Of a stretch of DNA of 64,000 nt, positions 36,634 to 46,163 are shown piece after piece. The stretch is from Pseudoalteromonas neustonica (lineage in GTDB: Bacteria; Pseudomonadota; Gammaproteobacteria; Enterobacterales; Alteromonadaceae). Position 1 is the first letter of the stretch. Every line of letters begins with the position of its first letter. The position numbers and the translations under genes are program-made. The stretch is taken from contig NZ_BDDS01000009.1 in the NCBI RefSeq assembly GCF_001653135.1, positions 119,622 to 183,621 of the forward strand, in the 5' to 3' direction. The notes under the pieces are model-generated. The model did not search any database. It saw only the letters and a list, made by a program, of their open reading frames with translations, and was not told where the DNA came from.

Positions 36634-37683
36634 TTATACGCTTTTTCTCAGCATCAGTCGTAAATAAAGCGGTATTGATAATAAAGTTAAAATAATTGCA
36701 GCGATCAACATCCAGGACATTTGTATTTCTTCAGGTCTATCATAAGAGTAGATAAACCCTTCTTTTGCGCTATTAAACACAGTCTGATCGAACTTATATA
36801 AGTCTGCGATCAATCGCCATTTAGCCATCGACATAGCGCCGAGATGAGTCCCAGGAGGTAAAATATAATCCTTTAAGACCTCAGCTTCATACGTTAATTC
36901 GCTAAGACTTTTATTAGGAGCGTAATGTTGTTGGATAACGGCAATTGACTCATCTAAATTCATCATCGCATAGCGCCACCCTTTTAAGCTCGCCTGATGA
37001 AAATTTTCCACTGTTTGTGGATGGTATAAAAGCATATTTTCGGTGGTATAAAGAATATCGCTGTAGACATTAATGCCATACTTTTGTGGGCAAATTAATC
37101 TATGTTCAACCCCCGCCTGACGCATCAAAAATGGTTCGTTAGTTACATACACCTGCATCGCATCAAGTAATCCATCAAGCCAGTCTTGGCTCCCACCACT
37201 TCCTGAATAAACGGGGAGTTTTGAAGTGTTAATACCACTGCGCTCTAGCATTACCAGTAGTTCTGCACTTTCTTTACGACTAATACTGCTAATGCGTTTA
37301 TTAGCAAAATCCCTAGGATGAAAAATTTCGGAGCTTCTTTTTACCATCCAACAATACGGTGAAAATTGTAATATCGCGGCCATAGCCACCAGCGGTTTGC
37401 CATCAATTCTATGCTGTAATATTCCTGAATGGCCAACCCCAAAGTGGGCTTGTCCACCCAGTACTTTACTAAAAGTATCCGGGTTATCTGGATCCGCGGG
37501 TAAGATAGTGACATTCAAGCCAGCATCTTTATAAAAGCCTTTTTCAGCAGCCATATAATAGCCGGCAAACTGAAATTGATGGAGCCACTTCAATTGCAGT
37601 GTAACATTTTTACTGGCAAAGCTTGCTGTACTGAACAACAAAGCAGCCACACTTAGTGTTAACAACCTTTTAAATGGCAACAT
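36634..37683 (-). CDS. NMT1/THI5-like periplasmic sensor domain with a C-terminal membrane anchor
   Basis: A 349-residue protein: signal peptide (1-23), an NMT1/THI5-like substrate-binding domain (about 25-315, opening VTLQLKWLHQFQFAGYY, then EKGFYKDAGL) and one hydrophobic helix near residues 325-343 ending RLMLRKSV. No ABC permease or ATPase lies nearby. Such domains often form the sensory N-terminus of histidine kinases or diguanylate cyclases, where a membrane helix links to the output domain. Here the output domain is missing, with the protein stopping just after the helix. It is a truncated sensor or a stand-alone receptor anchored in the inner membrane. Confidence 0.75.
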   Translation of the reverse strand: MLPFKRLLTLSVAALLFSTASFASKNVTLQLKWLHQFQFAGYYMAAEKGFYKDAGLNVTILPADPDNPDTFSKVLGGQAHFGVGHSGILQHRIDGKPLVAMAAILQFSPYCWMVKRSSEIFHPRDFANKRISSISRKESAELLVMLERSGINTSKLPVYSGSGGSQDWLDGLLDAMQVYVTNEPFLMRQAGVEHRLICPQKYGINVYSDILYTTENMLLYHPQTVENFHQASLKGWRYAMMNLDESIAVIQQHYAPNKSLSELTYEAEVLKDYILPPGTHLGAMSMAKWRLIADLYKFDQTVFNSAKEGFIYSYDRPEEIQMSWMLIAAIILTLLSIPLYLRLMLRKSV

Positions 37684-37750
37684 GCAAACCTAGCTAGGCA
37701 CTTTAATTATATAACTATAGATAACAGGCTTGATAAGACCAAAAAATATG

Positions 37751-37790
37751 TGCAATAAACAGTATCTCGCGTTAAATACTGTTTATTGCA
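37751..37790. repeat. Perfect 15-bp inverted repeat upstream of the NMT1/THI5 gene
   Basis: TGCAATAAACAGTAT, a 10-base loop and ATACTGTTTATTGCA, about 70 bases before the start of the NMT1/THI5 gene and six bases from repeat copy B. It could be an operator, a hairpin of the adjacent repeat or a remnant. Confidence 0.75.
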
Positions 37791-37795
37791 AAGTG

Positions 37796-38065
37796 CTAGG
37801 GCGTGTTGACCTTTGTGGATTGAAATTTGTTCAATCTAGGGGCGATTTAATCGCGGCGCGAGGTTTGTAACCTAGCGGGCTAAGTAAAAATCGAGCAACA
37901 AAGAGTCAATCGCCCCTAGGAAGAACCCTTTGGGCAGCGCATGTTTGGCATTTATACTGCGTTATCGCCTATTTATGGGGAACAACCACACTACATAGGC
38001 TATACCTTGCCTAAATACCAAACATACTGCTGCAAAATTAATCACGAAAGCGCAGCACGCCCTAG
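37796..38065 (+). repeat. Interspersed repeat family, copy B with terminal inverted repeats
   Basis: The ends CTAGGGCGTGTT (37796-37807) and AGCACGCCCTAG (38054-38065) are inverted repeats with one mismatch. The interior matches copy A inverted and copy C direct through the block GAACCCTTTGGGCAGCGC and the tail GCGTTATCGCCTATTTATGG. No ORF. The element fills the gap between the NMT1/THI5 gene and ilvA, ending 12 bases before the ilvA stop codon. Confidence 0.83.
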
Positions 38066-38076
38066 GGCGTGTTGCG
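38051..38076. terminator. Hairpin just after ilvA formed by the repeat end
   Basis: CGCAGCACGCC around CCTAGG and GGCGTGTTGCG make a 26-base near-perfect palindrome abutting the ilvA stop codon. On the minus strand the following sequence (CTTTCGTG) has a weak T run, so it may serve as the ilvGMDA terminator or a 3' stabiliser. Confidence 0.5.
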
Positions 38077-39627
38077 CTAGTGATTGGCAGCTTTTGCTGC
38101 ATTAACTGAAGCCTGACTAGTCAAAAACTGAGTGAAACATGGATTGTGTGTTTCATCTTGTACACTGTAACCAAGACGGTTTAAGTGCTCGTTAAATATC
38201 TCATACTGACTTGGTTCAATTGCAAAACCAGCCAATACATTCCCCATAGAGCCACCATGGTTACGATAATGAAATAACGTAATATTCCAATTACAGCCCA
38301 AAGTATCTAAAAAGCGTGCCAATGCACCGGGATACTCAGGGAACTCAAAGCGCAGTAAACGCTCATGCATTTGCTCCGGTGCTTTACCGCCGACCATATA
38401 ACGCACATGTAACTTTGCTAATTCATTATCTGATAAGTCGCAAAATTGGTAACCATTAGTTGCTAAATCACCTTTGAGTTCATCCAGCTCCTGCTGGCCT
38501 TGACGTAGTGCAATACCGACAAATATTTGCGCTTCGCCCGGGCCTGCATAACGGTAATTAAACTCTGTAATGGCACGCCCCCCCAATGAAGCGCAAAACT
38601 GCTTAAAGCTGCCTTTTTCTTCATTGATAGTAACGGCTAATAGCGCTTCATTTTTTTCTCCAAGCGCCGTGCGTTCAGCAACATAACGTAAGCGATCAAA
38701 GTTCAAATTAGCGCCAGACAATATAGCCGCTAAATGCAGGCCTTTATACCCCGTTTGTTGGCACCACTTTTTTAGCCCTGCCGTGGCTAATGCCCCTGAA
38801 GGCTCTGCAATAGCTCTGGTTGATACGAAAATGTCCTGCATCGCTGCACATATTTCATCGCCAGTTACTGTTACCACCTCATCACAAAATTTTTGCGCTA
38901 GACGAAAGGTTTCTTTACCTATAATTTTTACTGCTACGCCGTCTGCAAAGCTACCAACGCGCTCAAGCTCAACGGGCTCGCCAGCTTTAAGTGCCGCTTG
39001 CAAACACGCACTTTCGTCGGCTTCGACGCCAATAACCTTAATATCAGGACGTAATGACTTAATATAAACGGCCATACCAGCGAGCAATCCGCCACCGCCA
39101 ACAGGAATAAACACCGCATCTAATTCATTAAGTTGCTGCATTAATTCTCGCGCTACTGTGCCTTGTCCAACAATAACATCAGGATCATCAAATGGAGGGA
39201 CAAACACGCCATTTCGTTGTTCAGTTAATTCCAGTGCGTGTGCTTTTGCAGCATCAAAGTGATGACCATGTAATATCACTTCACCGCCAAGTGCGCGCAC
39301 TGCATTAACTTTTATTTCAGGTGTAGTAAGCGGCATTACAATGGTCGCTTGATGGCCCAAATGTGACGCACTGAGCGCCACACCTTGAGCATGATTACCC
39401 GCAGAAGCGGTAATAACTACCGAGCCTTTTGGTAACTTTACTAGTTTGTTATACGCGCCGCGCAATTTAAACGAATAAACCGGTTGCTGATCTTCGCGCT
39501 TTAACCACACTTGATTACCAAGGCGAGTACTAAGCTCAGCCATGTCACTTACATCAGTGACCTTAGCCAGTGGCTCCATATTCGCTTGGATTATAGCGCG
39601 AAAATAATCGAGCTCTTGAGAAACCAT
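38077..39627 (-). CDS. ilvA: Threonine ammonia-lyase (biosynthetic)
   Basis: A 516-residue PLP enzyme, close to the E. coli length of 514. The PLP lysine lies in VYSFKLRGAYNKL near residue 52, with the phosphate-binding GGGGLLAG near residue 178 and SGANLNFDRLRY marking the end of the catalytic domain. Two C-terminal ACT-like regulatory modules (about 330-505) carry isoleucine feedback control. It deaminates threonine to 2-oxobutanoate, the first step to isoleucine. Last gene of ilvLGMDA, two bases after ilvD. Confidence 0.96.
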   Translation of the reverse strand: MVSQELDYFRAIIQANMEPLAKVTDVSDMAELSTRLGNQVWLKREDQQPVYSFKLRGAYNKLVKLPKGSVVITASAGNHAQGVALSASHLGHQATIVMPLTTPEIKVNAVRALGGEVILHGHHFDAAKAHALELTEQRNGVFVPPFDDPDVIVGQGTVARELMQQLNELDAVFIPVGGGGLLAGMAVYIKSLRPDIKVIGVEADESACLQAALKAGEPVELERVGSFADGVAVKIIGKETFRLAQKFCDEVVTVTGDEICAAMQDIFVSTRAIAEPSGALATAGLKKWCQQTGYKGLHLAAILSGANLNFDRLRYVAERTALGEKNEALLAVTINEEKGSFKQFCASLGGRAITEFNYRYAGPGEAQIFVGIALRQGQQELDELKGDLATNGYQFCDLSDNELAKLHVRYMVGGKAPEQMHERLLRFEFPEYPGALARFLDTLGCNWNITLFHYRNHGGSMGNVLAGFAIEPSQYEIFNEHLNRLGYSVQDETHNPCFTQFLTSQASVNAAKAANH

Positions 39628-39629
39628 AA

Positions 39630-41486
39630 TTAGCTAAGCTCCTCCAGTTTGGCTAAGTCACGCACCGCACCTTTATCGGCACTAGTGGCAAGCAGCGCAT
39701 ACGCTTTTAACGCAGATGATACATAACGCTCACGATCCAGTGGTTTATACGCTTGCTTACCGCGCGCAAGTTGCTTTTCTTTACGTGCTTGCAGCTCTTC
39801 ATCACTAATCGCTAATGTGATCTCACGGGTTGCGATATCAATAATGATTTTATCACCATTTTCAACATAGGCTATCGCGCCGCCACTAGCCGCTTCAGGT
39901 GAAACATGACCAATAGATAAACCAGATGTACCACCAGAGAAACGGCCATCAGTGATCAAAGCACACTTTTCAGCGAGGCCTTTTGATTTTAAATAACTGG
40001 TTGGGTAAAGCATTTCTTGCATACCTGGGCCACCTTTAGGTCCTTCGTAGCGAATTACTACGATGTCACCAGCTTTTACTTCATCATTTAATATACCGTC
40101 AACCGAATCATCTTGAGATTCATATACCACGGCGGTGCCTTCAAAATGCAGCATTTCATCAACCACACCCGCACTTTTAACAATACAGCCATTTTCGGCC
40201 AAATTACCCGACAATACTGCTAAGCCGCCGTCTTGACGAAATGCATGTTCAACACTGCGTATACAACCATGTTCACGGTCATTATCCCCTTCATCCCAAC
40301 GGCACTCTTGGCTCATTGCTTTAGTAGTACGAATACCCGCAGGGCCTGCACGATAAAACTTTTGTGCAACTTCATTATTAGGATCTGTCGCATCCCATTT
40401 TTTAACCAGTTCACCCATCGTCATACCAGCAACATGATTAACCGATAAGTCTACTAAGCCCGCTTTGCCAAGCTCACGTACTATCGCCATCATGCCACCC
40501 GCTCTGTGCACATCTTCAATGTGGTACTCAGGAGTTGCTGGCGCAACTTTACATAAAAATGGCGTTTTACGAGATAATTCATCAATGTGCGACATATCAA
40601 AATCAACCCCAGCCTCTTGCGCCGCTGCAAGTAAATGCAATACGGTATTTGACGAGCCGCCCATGGCAATATCAACAACCATTGAATTCATAAAAGCCGT
40701 TTTGTTAGCAATCGCACGAGGCAATACATCGTGGTTATCTTTTTGATAATACTCACGGCATAAATCAACAATGCGTGCACCCGCTTCAACATACAATCGT
40801 TTACGATCTTTATGAGTAGCAAGCGTTGTACCATTACCAGGCAATGCTAAACCTATTGCTTCGAGTAAACAGTTCATTGAATTAGCCGTAAACATGCCTG
40901 AACATGAACCACACGTAGGGCAAGCCGAGCGCTCCACTTGCTCTGAGTCTGCATCGCTTACACTTGGATCCGCACCTTTGACCATGGCATCAACTAAATC
41001 TAGCTTAATATCAATATTCGCAAGTTTAGTTTTACCTGCTTCCATTGGCCCGCCAGAGACAAATATGACGGGGATGTTTAAACGCAGTGCTGCCAACATC
41101 ATCCCTGGAGTGATTTTGTCGCAGTTTGAAATACAGATCATCGCATCAGCACAATGACCATTAACCATGTATTCAACTGAGTCAGCAATTAAGTCGCGTG
41201 AAGGCAATGAGTACAGCATGCCGCCGTGGCCCATCGCAATACCATCATCAATTGCAATTGTATTAAATTCTTTTGGCACACCACCCGCTTGAGTGATGGT
41301 TTCAGCCATCAATTCACTGAGTTGGTTAAGATGAACATGACCTGGCACAAATTGTGTGAACGAATTTACAACGGCGATAATCGGTTTGCCGAAATCAGAG
41401 TCAGTCATTCCTGTTGCACGCCATAATGCACGAGCACCTGCGCGCTTTCGTCCTTCCGTAGTTGTTGCACTTCTTAATTTAGCCAT
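39630..41486 (-). CDS. ilvD: Dihydroxy-acid dehydratase
   Basis: A 618-residue iron-sulfur dehydratase with Cys ligands in [12 protein letters not shown] near residue 122 and [12 protein letters not shown] near residue 195, and the conserved [14 protein letters not shown] near residue 520. It converts 2,3-dihydroxy-3-methyl acids to 2-oxo acids for valine, leucine and isoleucine. It sits 112 bases after ilvM. Unlike E. coli, no ilvE (transaminase) separates them. Confidence 0.96.
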   Translation of the reverse strand: MAKLRSATTTEGRKRAGARALWRATGMTDSDFGKPIIAVVNSFTQFVPGHVHLNQLSELMAETITQAGGVPKEFNTIAIDDGIAMGHGGMLYSLPSRDLIADSVEYMVNGHCADAMICISNCDKITPGMMLAALRLNIPVIFVSGGPMEAGKTKLANIDIKLDLVDAMVKGADPSVSDADSEQVERSACPTCGSCSGMFTANSMNCLLEAIGLALPGNGTTLATHKDRKRLYVEAGARIVDLCREYYQKDNHDVLPRAIANKTAFMNSMVVDIAMGGSSNTVLHLLAAAQEAGVDFDMSHIDELSRKTPFLCKVAPATPEYHIEDVHRAGGMMAIVRELGKAGLVDLSVNHVAGMTMGELVKKWDATDPNNEVAQKFYRAGPAGIRTTKAMSQECRWDEGDNDREHGCIRSVEHAFRQDGGLAVLSGNLAENGCIVKSAGVVDEMLHFEGTAVVYESQDDSVDGILNDEVKAGDIVVIRYEGPKGGPGMQEMLYPTSYLKSKGLAEKCALITDGRFSGGTSGLSIGHVSPEAASGGAIAYVENGDKIIIDIATREITLAISDEELQARKEKQLARGKQAYKPLDRERYVSSALKAYALLATSADKGAVRDLAKLEELS

Positions 41487-41598
41487 AGTTACCTCAGTGT
41501 TTGCAGCGACCAGTATTTAGGACGCTGACTTCCTCATTCTTAAATTTTTATTGTTAATTAGCACATGCCTATTAACGCTGTTGATTTTTTATAACAAG

Positions 41599-41841
41599 TT
41601 ACATTGCTTGTTGTTGTAAATTTTCCAATGTCACATTTTTAACATCCACCAGCTTATTAAGCTGCGTGGTTAATAAATAAATAGGTTTATCACTGTCGAC
41701 TGTCATTGCGACATGGTATTGGCCATCATCCATATTGAGTTGAAAATGGGTTAAATCAAAGCCACGATGACGCACAACGCGTAAAAAGCGTTCAACAGCG
41801 ATACTTTGACTCTTTAAAGATACGGTTAAACTGTGTTTCAT
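41599..41841 (-). CDS. ilvM: Acetolactate synthase II small regulatory subunit
   Basis: An 80-residue ACT-domain protein immediately after ilvG, overlapping its stop by 4 bases (ATGA), and of the usual IlvM length. It binds the catalytic subunit and stimulates activity. Weak sequence conservation is normal for this subunit. Context is decisive. Confidence 0.9.
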   Translation of the reverse strand: MKHSLTVSLKSQSIAVERFLRVVRHRGFDLTHFQLNMDDGQYHVAMTVDSDKPIYLLTTQLNKLVDVKNVTLENLQQQAM

Positions 41842-43487
41842 TTTGCACTCTCCGTCATCATTTCATCATTTGCAGCACCTGGTGGAACCAATGGCCATAC
41901 ATTTTCTTTATCATCAATACAGGCATGAACAATATAAGGACCTTTACTGCTTATTAGCGCGCTAATAGCATCATCAACTTGATTTGCGTGGGTAATTGTT
42001 TGCCCTGGGATACCAAATACAGCAGCCAGTTGCACAAAATCCGGATTGTCTGATAAATCGGTTTCGCTGTAGCGCCCTTCAAAAAACAGCTCTTGCCATT
42101 GACGAACCATCCCCAAACGTTGGTTATCAAGTATGAGTATTTTTACAGGTAAATTGTTACGGCGGATAGTCGCAAGCTCTTGAATGTTCATCATGATAGA
42201 ACCATCGCCAGATACCGTGATTACAAAGTCATCTGGACGCGCTACTTGCGCGCCTATGGCGGCGGGCAAACCAAAGCCCATTGTACCCGCGCCACCACTG
42301 CTTAAATGGTTACTTGGATGACTAAATTTCATATGCTGCGCCACCCACATTTGGTGCTGACCCACATCGCAACACACCACACCTGTTTTTGGCATACGCT
42401 TACTAAGTTGGTTAAGTAAATACGGGGCGAATACTTTATCGCCTGGGTAGTCATAACGCCATGCATGCTCAATGCTCATTGCTTTAGTGTGATCACGCCA
42501 TGCTTGCTCAGTCACAAAACACTCAAGTTGCGGTAATGATGTTTTTAAATCTGCAATTAATGACGCTCTAGCGGGTTTACGCTTACCCACTTCAGCGGCA
42601 TCGATATCTAAATGGATTACTTTTGCTTTGGCTGCAAATTTACCTAAATTACCCGTCACACGGTCATCAAAGCGTGCGCCTATGCATACCAACACGTCAC
42701 ATTCTTGTACTGCAAAGTTAGCCGCTTGCCCGCCATGCATCCCAAGCATGCCCAGTTCATATTCGTACTCAGGCAATACACTACCCAGTGCTTTTAAGGT
42801 TGATACTGCTGGCATTTGCGTTTTATTTAAAAATTGCATTAACTCATTTTGCGCACCCGCCGCTTGAACACCGCCGCCAACATAGGCAACGGGGCGTTTT
42901 GCTTCGCTTAATAGCTGATTAGCTATAGCAACTTGATTTAAATCTAGTTCTGGAAGGTAATCATCAGCTGCTAACCAAGGTTTGAATGGCACTTGCGCCA
43001 TTTGAATATCTTTAGGGATATCAACTAACACCGGACCTGGACGGCCACTTTGTGCCAAATGCATTGCTTCTTGGAGTATTTCAGCTAAATCTTCAGGGCG
43101 TTCCACCATATAACTGTGTTTAGTACATGACAGTGACATGCCCAGCACGTCTATCTCTTGGAATGCATCTGAACCGATTGCGGCTGTTGGTACTTGACCT
43201 GTGATAGCAAGTAGCGGCACCGAGTCCATCATTGCATCAGCCAGGGCGGTAATTAAGTTAGTAGCACCAGGGCCGGAGGTCGCAAAACAAACCCCTAACT
43301 TACCCGTGCTGCGAGCAAACCCGACAGCAGCAAAACCAGCCCCTTGCTCATGGCGAGTCAAATAATGCTTCACTGGCGCGCCGTACAACGCATCGTAAAT
43401 TGGCATGATGGCTCCACCTGGGTAACCAAACACTTCATTTACGCCATGTTTGGCTAATAAATCGATTGTTAACTCTGCGCCTGTCAT
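41838..43487 (-). CDS. ilvG: Acetolactate synthase II large subunit
   Basis: A 549-residue ThDP enzyme condensing pyruvate to acetolactate or acetohydroxybutyrate. VFGYPGGAIMPIYD near residue 25, the catalytic Glu in TRHEQGAGFAA near residue 45, the FAD-site region and the ThDP motif GDGSIMMNIQELA near residue 430 are present. The frame is open through the whole gene, so the ilvG frameshift known from E. coli K-12 is absent. The start is set at MTGAEL (43487) after an ATGAGGG-type Shine-Dalgarno. It lies just after the attenuator. Confidence 0.95.
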   Translation of the reverse strand: MTGAELTIDLLAKHGVNEVFGYPGGAIMPIYDALYGAPVKHYLTRHEQGAGFAAVGFARSTGKLGVCFATSGPGATNLITALADAMMDSVPLLAITGQVPTAAIGSDAFQEIDVLGMSLSCTKHSYMVERPEDLAEILQEAMHLAQSGRPGPVLVDIPKDIQMAQVPFKPWLAADDYLPELDLNQVAIANQLLSEAKRPVAYVGGGVQAAGAQNELMQFLNKTQMPAVSTLKALGSVLPEYEYELGMLGMHGGQAANFAVQECDVLVCIGARFDDRVTGNLGKFAAKAKVIHLDIDAAEVGKRKPARASLIADLKTSLPQLECFVTEQAWRDHTKAMSIEHAWRYDYPGDKVFAPYLLNQLSKRMPKTGVVCCDVGQHQMWVAQHMKFSHPSNHLSSGGAGTMGFGLPAAIGAQVARPDDFVITVSGDGSIMMNIQELATIRRNNLPVKILILDNQRLGMVRQWQELFFEGRYSETDLSDNPDFVQLAAVFGIPGQTITHANQVDDAISALISSKGPYIVHACIDDKENVWPLVPPGAANDEMMTESAK

Positions 43488-43550
43488 TAAATAACCCTCA
43501 TTCCTCAGTGACATTTTAAAGCTCAATAACCTGTTCTAAACCCTGAAACT

Positions 43551-43584
43551 AAAAAGCCCCCCGACTGTTAAGGCGGGGGGCTTT
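43551..43584 (-). promoter_or_regulatory. Attenuator terminator of the ilvGMDA operon
   Basis: On the minus strand AAAGCCCCCCG, a 12-base loop and CGGGGGGCTTTTT form a strong GC stem followed by a T tract, 26 bases after ilvL. A GCGGGGGCT segment at the ilvL stop (43617-43625) can pair with the AGCCCCCCGC arm instead, an antiterminator that would form when ribosomes stall in ilvL. Confidence 0.9.
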
Positions 43585-43609
43585 ATCAATGCTTCACTTT
43601 CTTAAAGCA

Positions 43610-43681
43610 CTAAGTAGCCCCCGCGGTAATAATAATCACCACGACGTTAATTAGGACTAGGTTTAGTGCGTTTGTAAGCAT
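43610..43681 (-). CDS. ilvL: ilv operon leader peptide IlvL
   Basis: A 23-residue leader encoded just upstream of the attenuator. Reading from the ATG at 43681 to TAG at 43610-43612, the middle consists of runs of Leu, Val and Ile codons (NLVLINVVVIIITAGAT), directly comparable to the Ile/Val/Leu-rich IlvL leader of E. coli. Starvation for these amino acids would stall the ribosome here and favour antitermination. No strong Shine-Dalgarno is visible. Not in most annotations because it is short. Confidence 0.92.
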   Translation of the reverse strand: MLTNALNLVLINVVVIIITAGAT

Positions 43682-43742
43682 GTAATAAATACCAAAAATT
43701 TGTTGAATTAGGCAAGGGTATCAATTCCCCCGCTGTCTTTTT

Positions 43743-43774
43743 ATATTAGTACCGCGATGAGCAGCTCAAGTCAA
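43743..43774 (-). promoter_or_regulatory. Probable ilvL-ilvGMDA promoter
   Basis: On the minus strand TTGACT lies 17 bases from TACTAA, overlapping an alternative -10 TAATAT at 43743-43748, about 60 bases before the ilvL ATG. The -10 element is imperfect, so the exact start is uncertain. Confidence 0.55.
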
Positions 43775-43784
43775 CCTTAAAATC

Positions 43785-44094
43785 AATCCAAAAAGAAGAG
43801 ATTGACATCATTTAAAAGGTATAAAAATCCAACATAAACCAATAAATAGATTTATTTTTCCCATATTCGAAAGTATTGATATTTCATACCCCGTTATAAC
43901 CAATTAACGGTTTGATTAATTTTTGTGACTGTTTCAATAAATTATTCTTTTTAAGCGACTAAATCAGTCTAATTCAAAAAACCAGAAAAAATACCACACC
44001 AGCAGCAACGTCTTCAGGTAAAGAGTAGTTTCTCCTCAGCGTTTCTTAAGTCTAATTAATTAATATAGCGAGGTTATGTTTACAGAGTATTGCT
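43785..44094. other. Divergent intergenic region between ilvL and eptA
   Basis: About 310 AT-rich bases lie between the divergent ilv and eptA units. I see no ORF, no convincing terminator and no repeat shared with the rest of the window. It must contain the eptA promoter, but no clear operator was recognised. Confidence 0.4.
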
Positions 44095-45795
44095 ATGTTA
44101 GATTTAATTAAAAGATTACCCTCGCTTAAAGTTACGACCAATAATAAACATGTCTATTTTCACTGTAGCGCTAACGTATTTATTATAGTGCTAGCTTGTT
44201 ACTACTGTTTAGTGATCAACATACCTTTTATAGAAGGTGCATTTACGGCAATTACTGCTTTAAATTCATTTTCATGGTTATTTCTGCTGTCTGTACCACT
44301 TTTGTTAATGTGTTTGCTGGTGCTGTTTTTCTCACTGCTTTCCACTCGCTGGCTACTAAAGCCCGCCGCCTACATACTGTTAGTGATTTCTAGCGCCGCG
44401 CTATATGGCTCTGTTAATTACGGCGTGGTGTTTGATTATTCAATGATTCAAAACACTTTTGAAACCGACGGCAAAGAAGCAATGAGCTACTTAAATACCC
44501 AGCTCATTGGCTTTTTAATGTTGTTTTGCGCCATACCGCTATTTGTTTTGAATAAAGTGAAAATTAACTTCAATCGCCCACATCAAGAGCTACTCAGTCG
44601 TAGCAAGCTAGTTGCCGGCTGCTTAGTGCTCATCGCACTTGTGGTCGTTAATTTTTATGCTGATTACGCTGCAACTGGGCGTAATAATCGGATTCTGAAA
44701 AAAGAGCTCATTCCATTTCAATATTTAACGAGTAGCTATAAATATATCCGTGATCAATGGCTATACAAAGATATGCCATTTAAACAACTTGATACCAATC
44801 CACTATTAGTTAAACCAAGCCAAACACGCGTTACCGTGATTATGGTAGGCGAGACAGCCCGCGCTGAAAATTTTAGCTACCAAGGCTACCCTCGTAATAC
44901 TAATCAATATACGCAACCGTTGGGCGTGCATTATTTTAATAATGTGGCTTCGTGTGGTACAGCTACCGCAGTGTCTGTTCCTTGCATGTTTTCAGCTCAG
45001 CCACACGCCGCATTTTCTCGTCGCGACACTGACAACCAACAAAATATACTTGACCTAGCTCAAAGTGCGGGAGCAGATGTACTGTGGATTGATAATAACA
45101 GCGGCTGTAAAGAGGTATGCAACCGTGTTACTACAATCAACAATGAAGCAATTAAAACCCCTAATAATGCTGCTTTTTGTCAACAAGCACATTGTTACGA
45201 TGAAGCGCTAATTGCACCTTTACGACGCAAATTGGCAAACCTTAGCCACGCTAATACCGTTATTGTATTGCATATGATGGGCTCACATGGGCCTACGTAT
45301 TTTCAGCGCTATCCTGAACAATTTAAACAATTTACCCCCACTTGTGATCGCAGTGATATTCAAAACTGCTCTAGCACACAATTAACGAATACATACGACA
45401 ACACCATTGCCTATAGCGATTACGTAAATAGCTTGGCCATCGCACAACTAAATGCGCTCCCTGACAATATAGAAAAAAGCTTTTTATATATTTCTGATCA
45501 TGGTGAGTCTCTAGGTGAAAATGGTGCGTATCTGCATGGTTTTCCATATCGCTTTGCCCCTAGCGGCCAAACTCATGTTCCTCTTTATATTTGGGCTGAT
45601 CATACAAATCAAGGCATTACAAATACATGTATAGCGCAAGCAAACCCAACGCAAAGCCTTTCTCATGACAATATTTTTCATACCTTAGTGAATTTAATCG
45701 GCATTAACACTCTCACTTACCAACAAAATTTAGATGTACTTGCCCATTGCCAGCCAATCACCCAACTTAAACATCACAGCGAAGTAATCTTATGA
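44095..45795 (+). CDS. eptA: Lipid A phosphoethanolamine transferase EptA-like
   Basis: A 566-residue inner-membrane enzyme with five N-terminal helices (about residues 25-190) and a periplasmic alkaline-phosphatase-like domain. VMVGETARAENF near residue 252 gives the zinc-ligand Glu, the nucleophile Thr lies in SCGTATAVSVPCMFS near residue 286, and ISDHGESLGENGAY near residue 465 gives Asp and His ligands. Many Cys form disulfides as in EptA and MCR enzymes. It transfers phosphoethanolamine from phosphatidylethanolamine to lipid A, lowering negative charge and raising resistance to cationic peptides such as polymyxin. It overlaps dgkA by ATGA. Confidence 0.93.
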   Translation: MLDLIKRLPSLKVTTNNKHVYFHCSANVFIIVLACYYCLVINIPFIEGAFTAITALNSFSWLFLLSVPLLLMCLLVLFFSLLSTRWLLKPAAYILLVISSAALYGSVNYGVVFDYSMIQNTFETDGKEAMSYLNTQLIGFLMLFCAIPLFVLNKVKINFNRPHQELLSRSKLVAGCLVLIALVVVNFYADYAATGRNNRILKKELIPFQYLTSSYKYIRDQWLYKDMPFKQLDTNPLLVKPSQTRVTVIMVGETARAENFSYQGYPRNTNQYTQPLGVHYFNNVASCGTATAVSVPCMFSAQPHAAFSRRDTDNQQNILDLAQSAGADVLWIDNNSGCKEVCNRVTTINNEAIKTPNNAAFCQQAHCYDEALIAPLRRKLANLSHANTVIVLHMMGSHGPTYFQRYPEQFKQFTPTCDRSDIQNCSSTQLTNTYDNTIAYSDYVNSLAIAQLNALPDNIEKSFLYISDHGESLGENGAYLHGFPYRFAPSGQTHVPLYIWADHTNQGITNTCIAQANPTQSLSHDNIFHTLVNLIGINTLTYQQNLDVLAHCQPITQLKHHSEVIL

Positions 45796-46163
45796 ATAAT
45801 AAAACAGTGATAAAACGCCACGGACTAATGCGCCTTATATTTACCTTACGCCATACTTTTAATGGCTTAAAATGGATGAGTAAACACGAGGCCGCATTTC
45901 GCCAAGAGCTCATGCTATTTAGCCTGCTAGGACTGTACTTATGGCTTCAAACGATCCCGCTATCAGATAAGTTACTATTAGCTGCCAGCCTTTTATTTGT
46001 GTTGTTTGCAGAGCTCGTTAATACCGCAGTTGAAGTGGTAGTCGATCGCATTGGGACTGAGCACCATGAGCTGTCAGGACTCGCCAAAGACATCGCTTCT
46101 GCGAGTGTATTTATTGCCATGCTTATTTGCGCTGCAATTTGGTGGGCACTATTATGGGCTTAG
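45792..46163 (+). CDS. dgkA: Diacylglycerol kinase DgkA
   Basis: A 123-residue integral membrane kinase with three helices and the catalytic segment FAELVNTAVEVVVDRI near residue 75 that marks the DgkA family. It phosphorylates diacylglycerol to phosphatidate. Being translationally coupled to eptA, it can recycle the diacylglycerol left when phosphoethanolamine is taken from phosphatidylethanolamine, a known eptA-dgkA pairing in Shewanella-like genomes. The following LTA-synthase-like gene begins within its last ten bases. Confidence 0.94.
   Translation: MNNKTVIKRHGLMRLIFTLRHTFNGLKWMSKHEAAFRQELMLFSLLGLYLWLQTIPLSDKLLLAASLLFVLFAELVNTAVEVVVDRIGTEHHELSGLAKDIASASVFIAMLICAAIWWALLWA

Noticed and set aside
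36634..37683. Thiamine precursor ABC transporter substrate-binding protein
   Set aside because: No permease or ATPase nearby, the C-terminal membrane helix is wrong for a soluble binding protein and no thiamine riboswitch was seen upstream.
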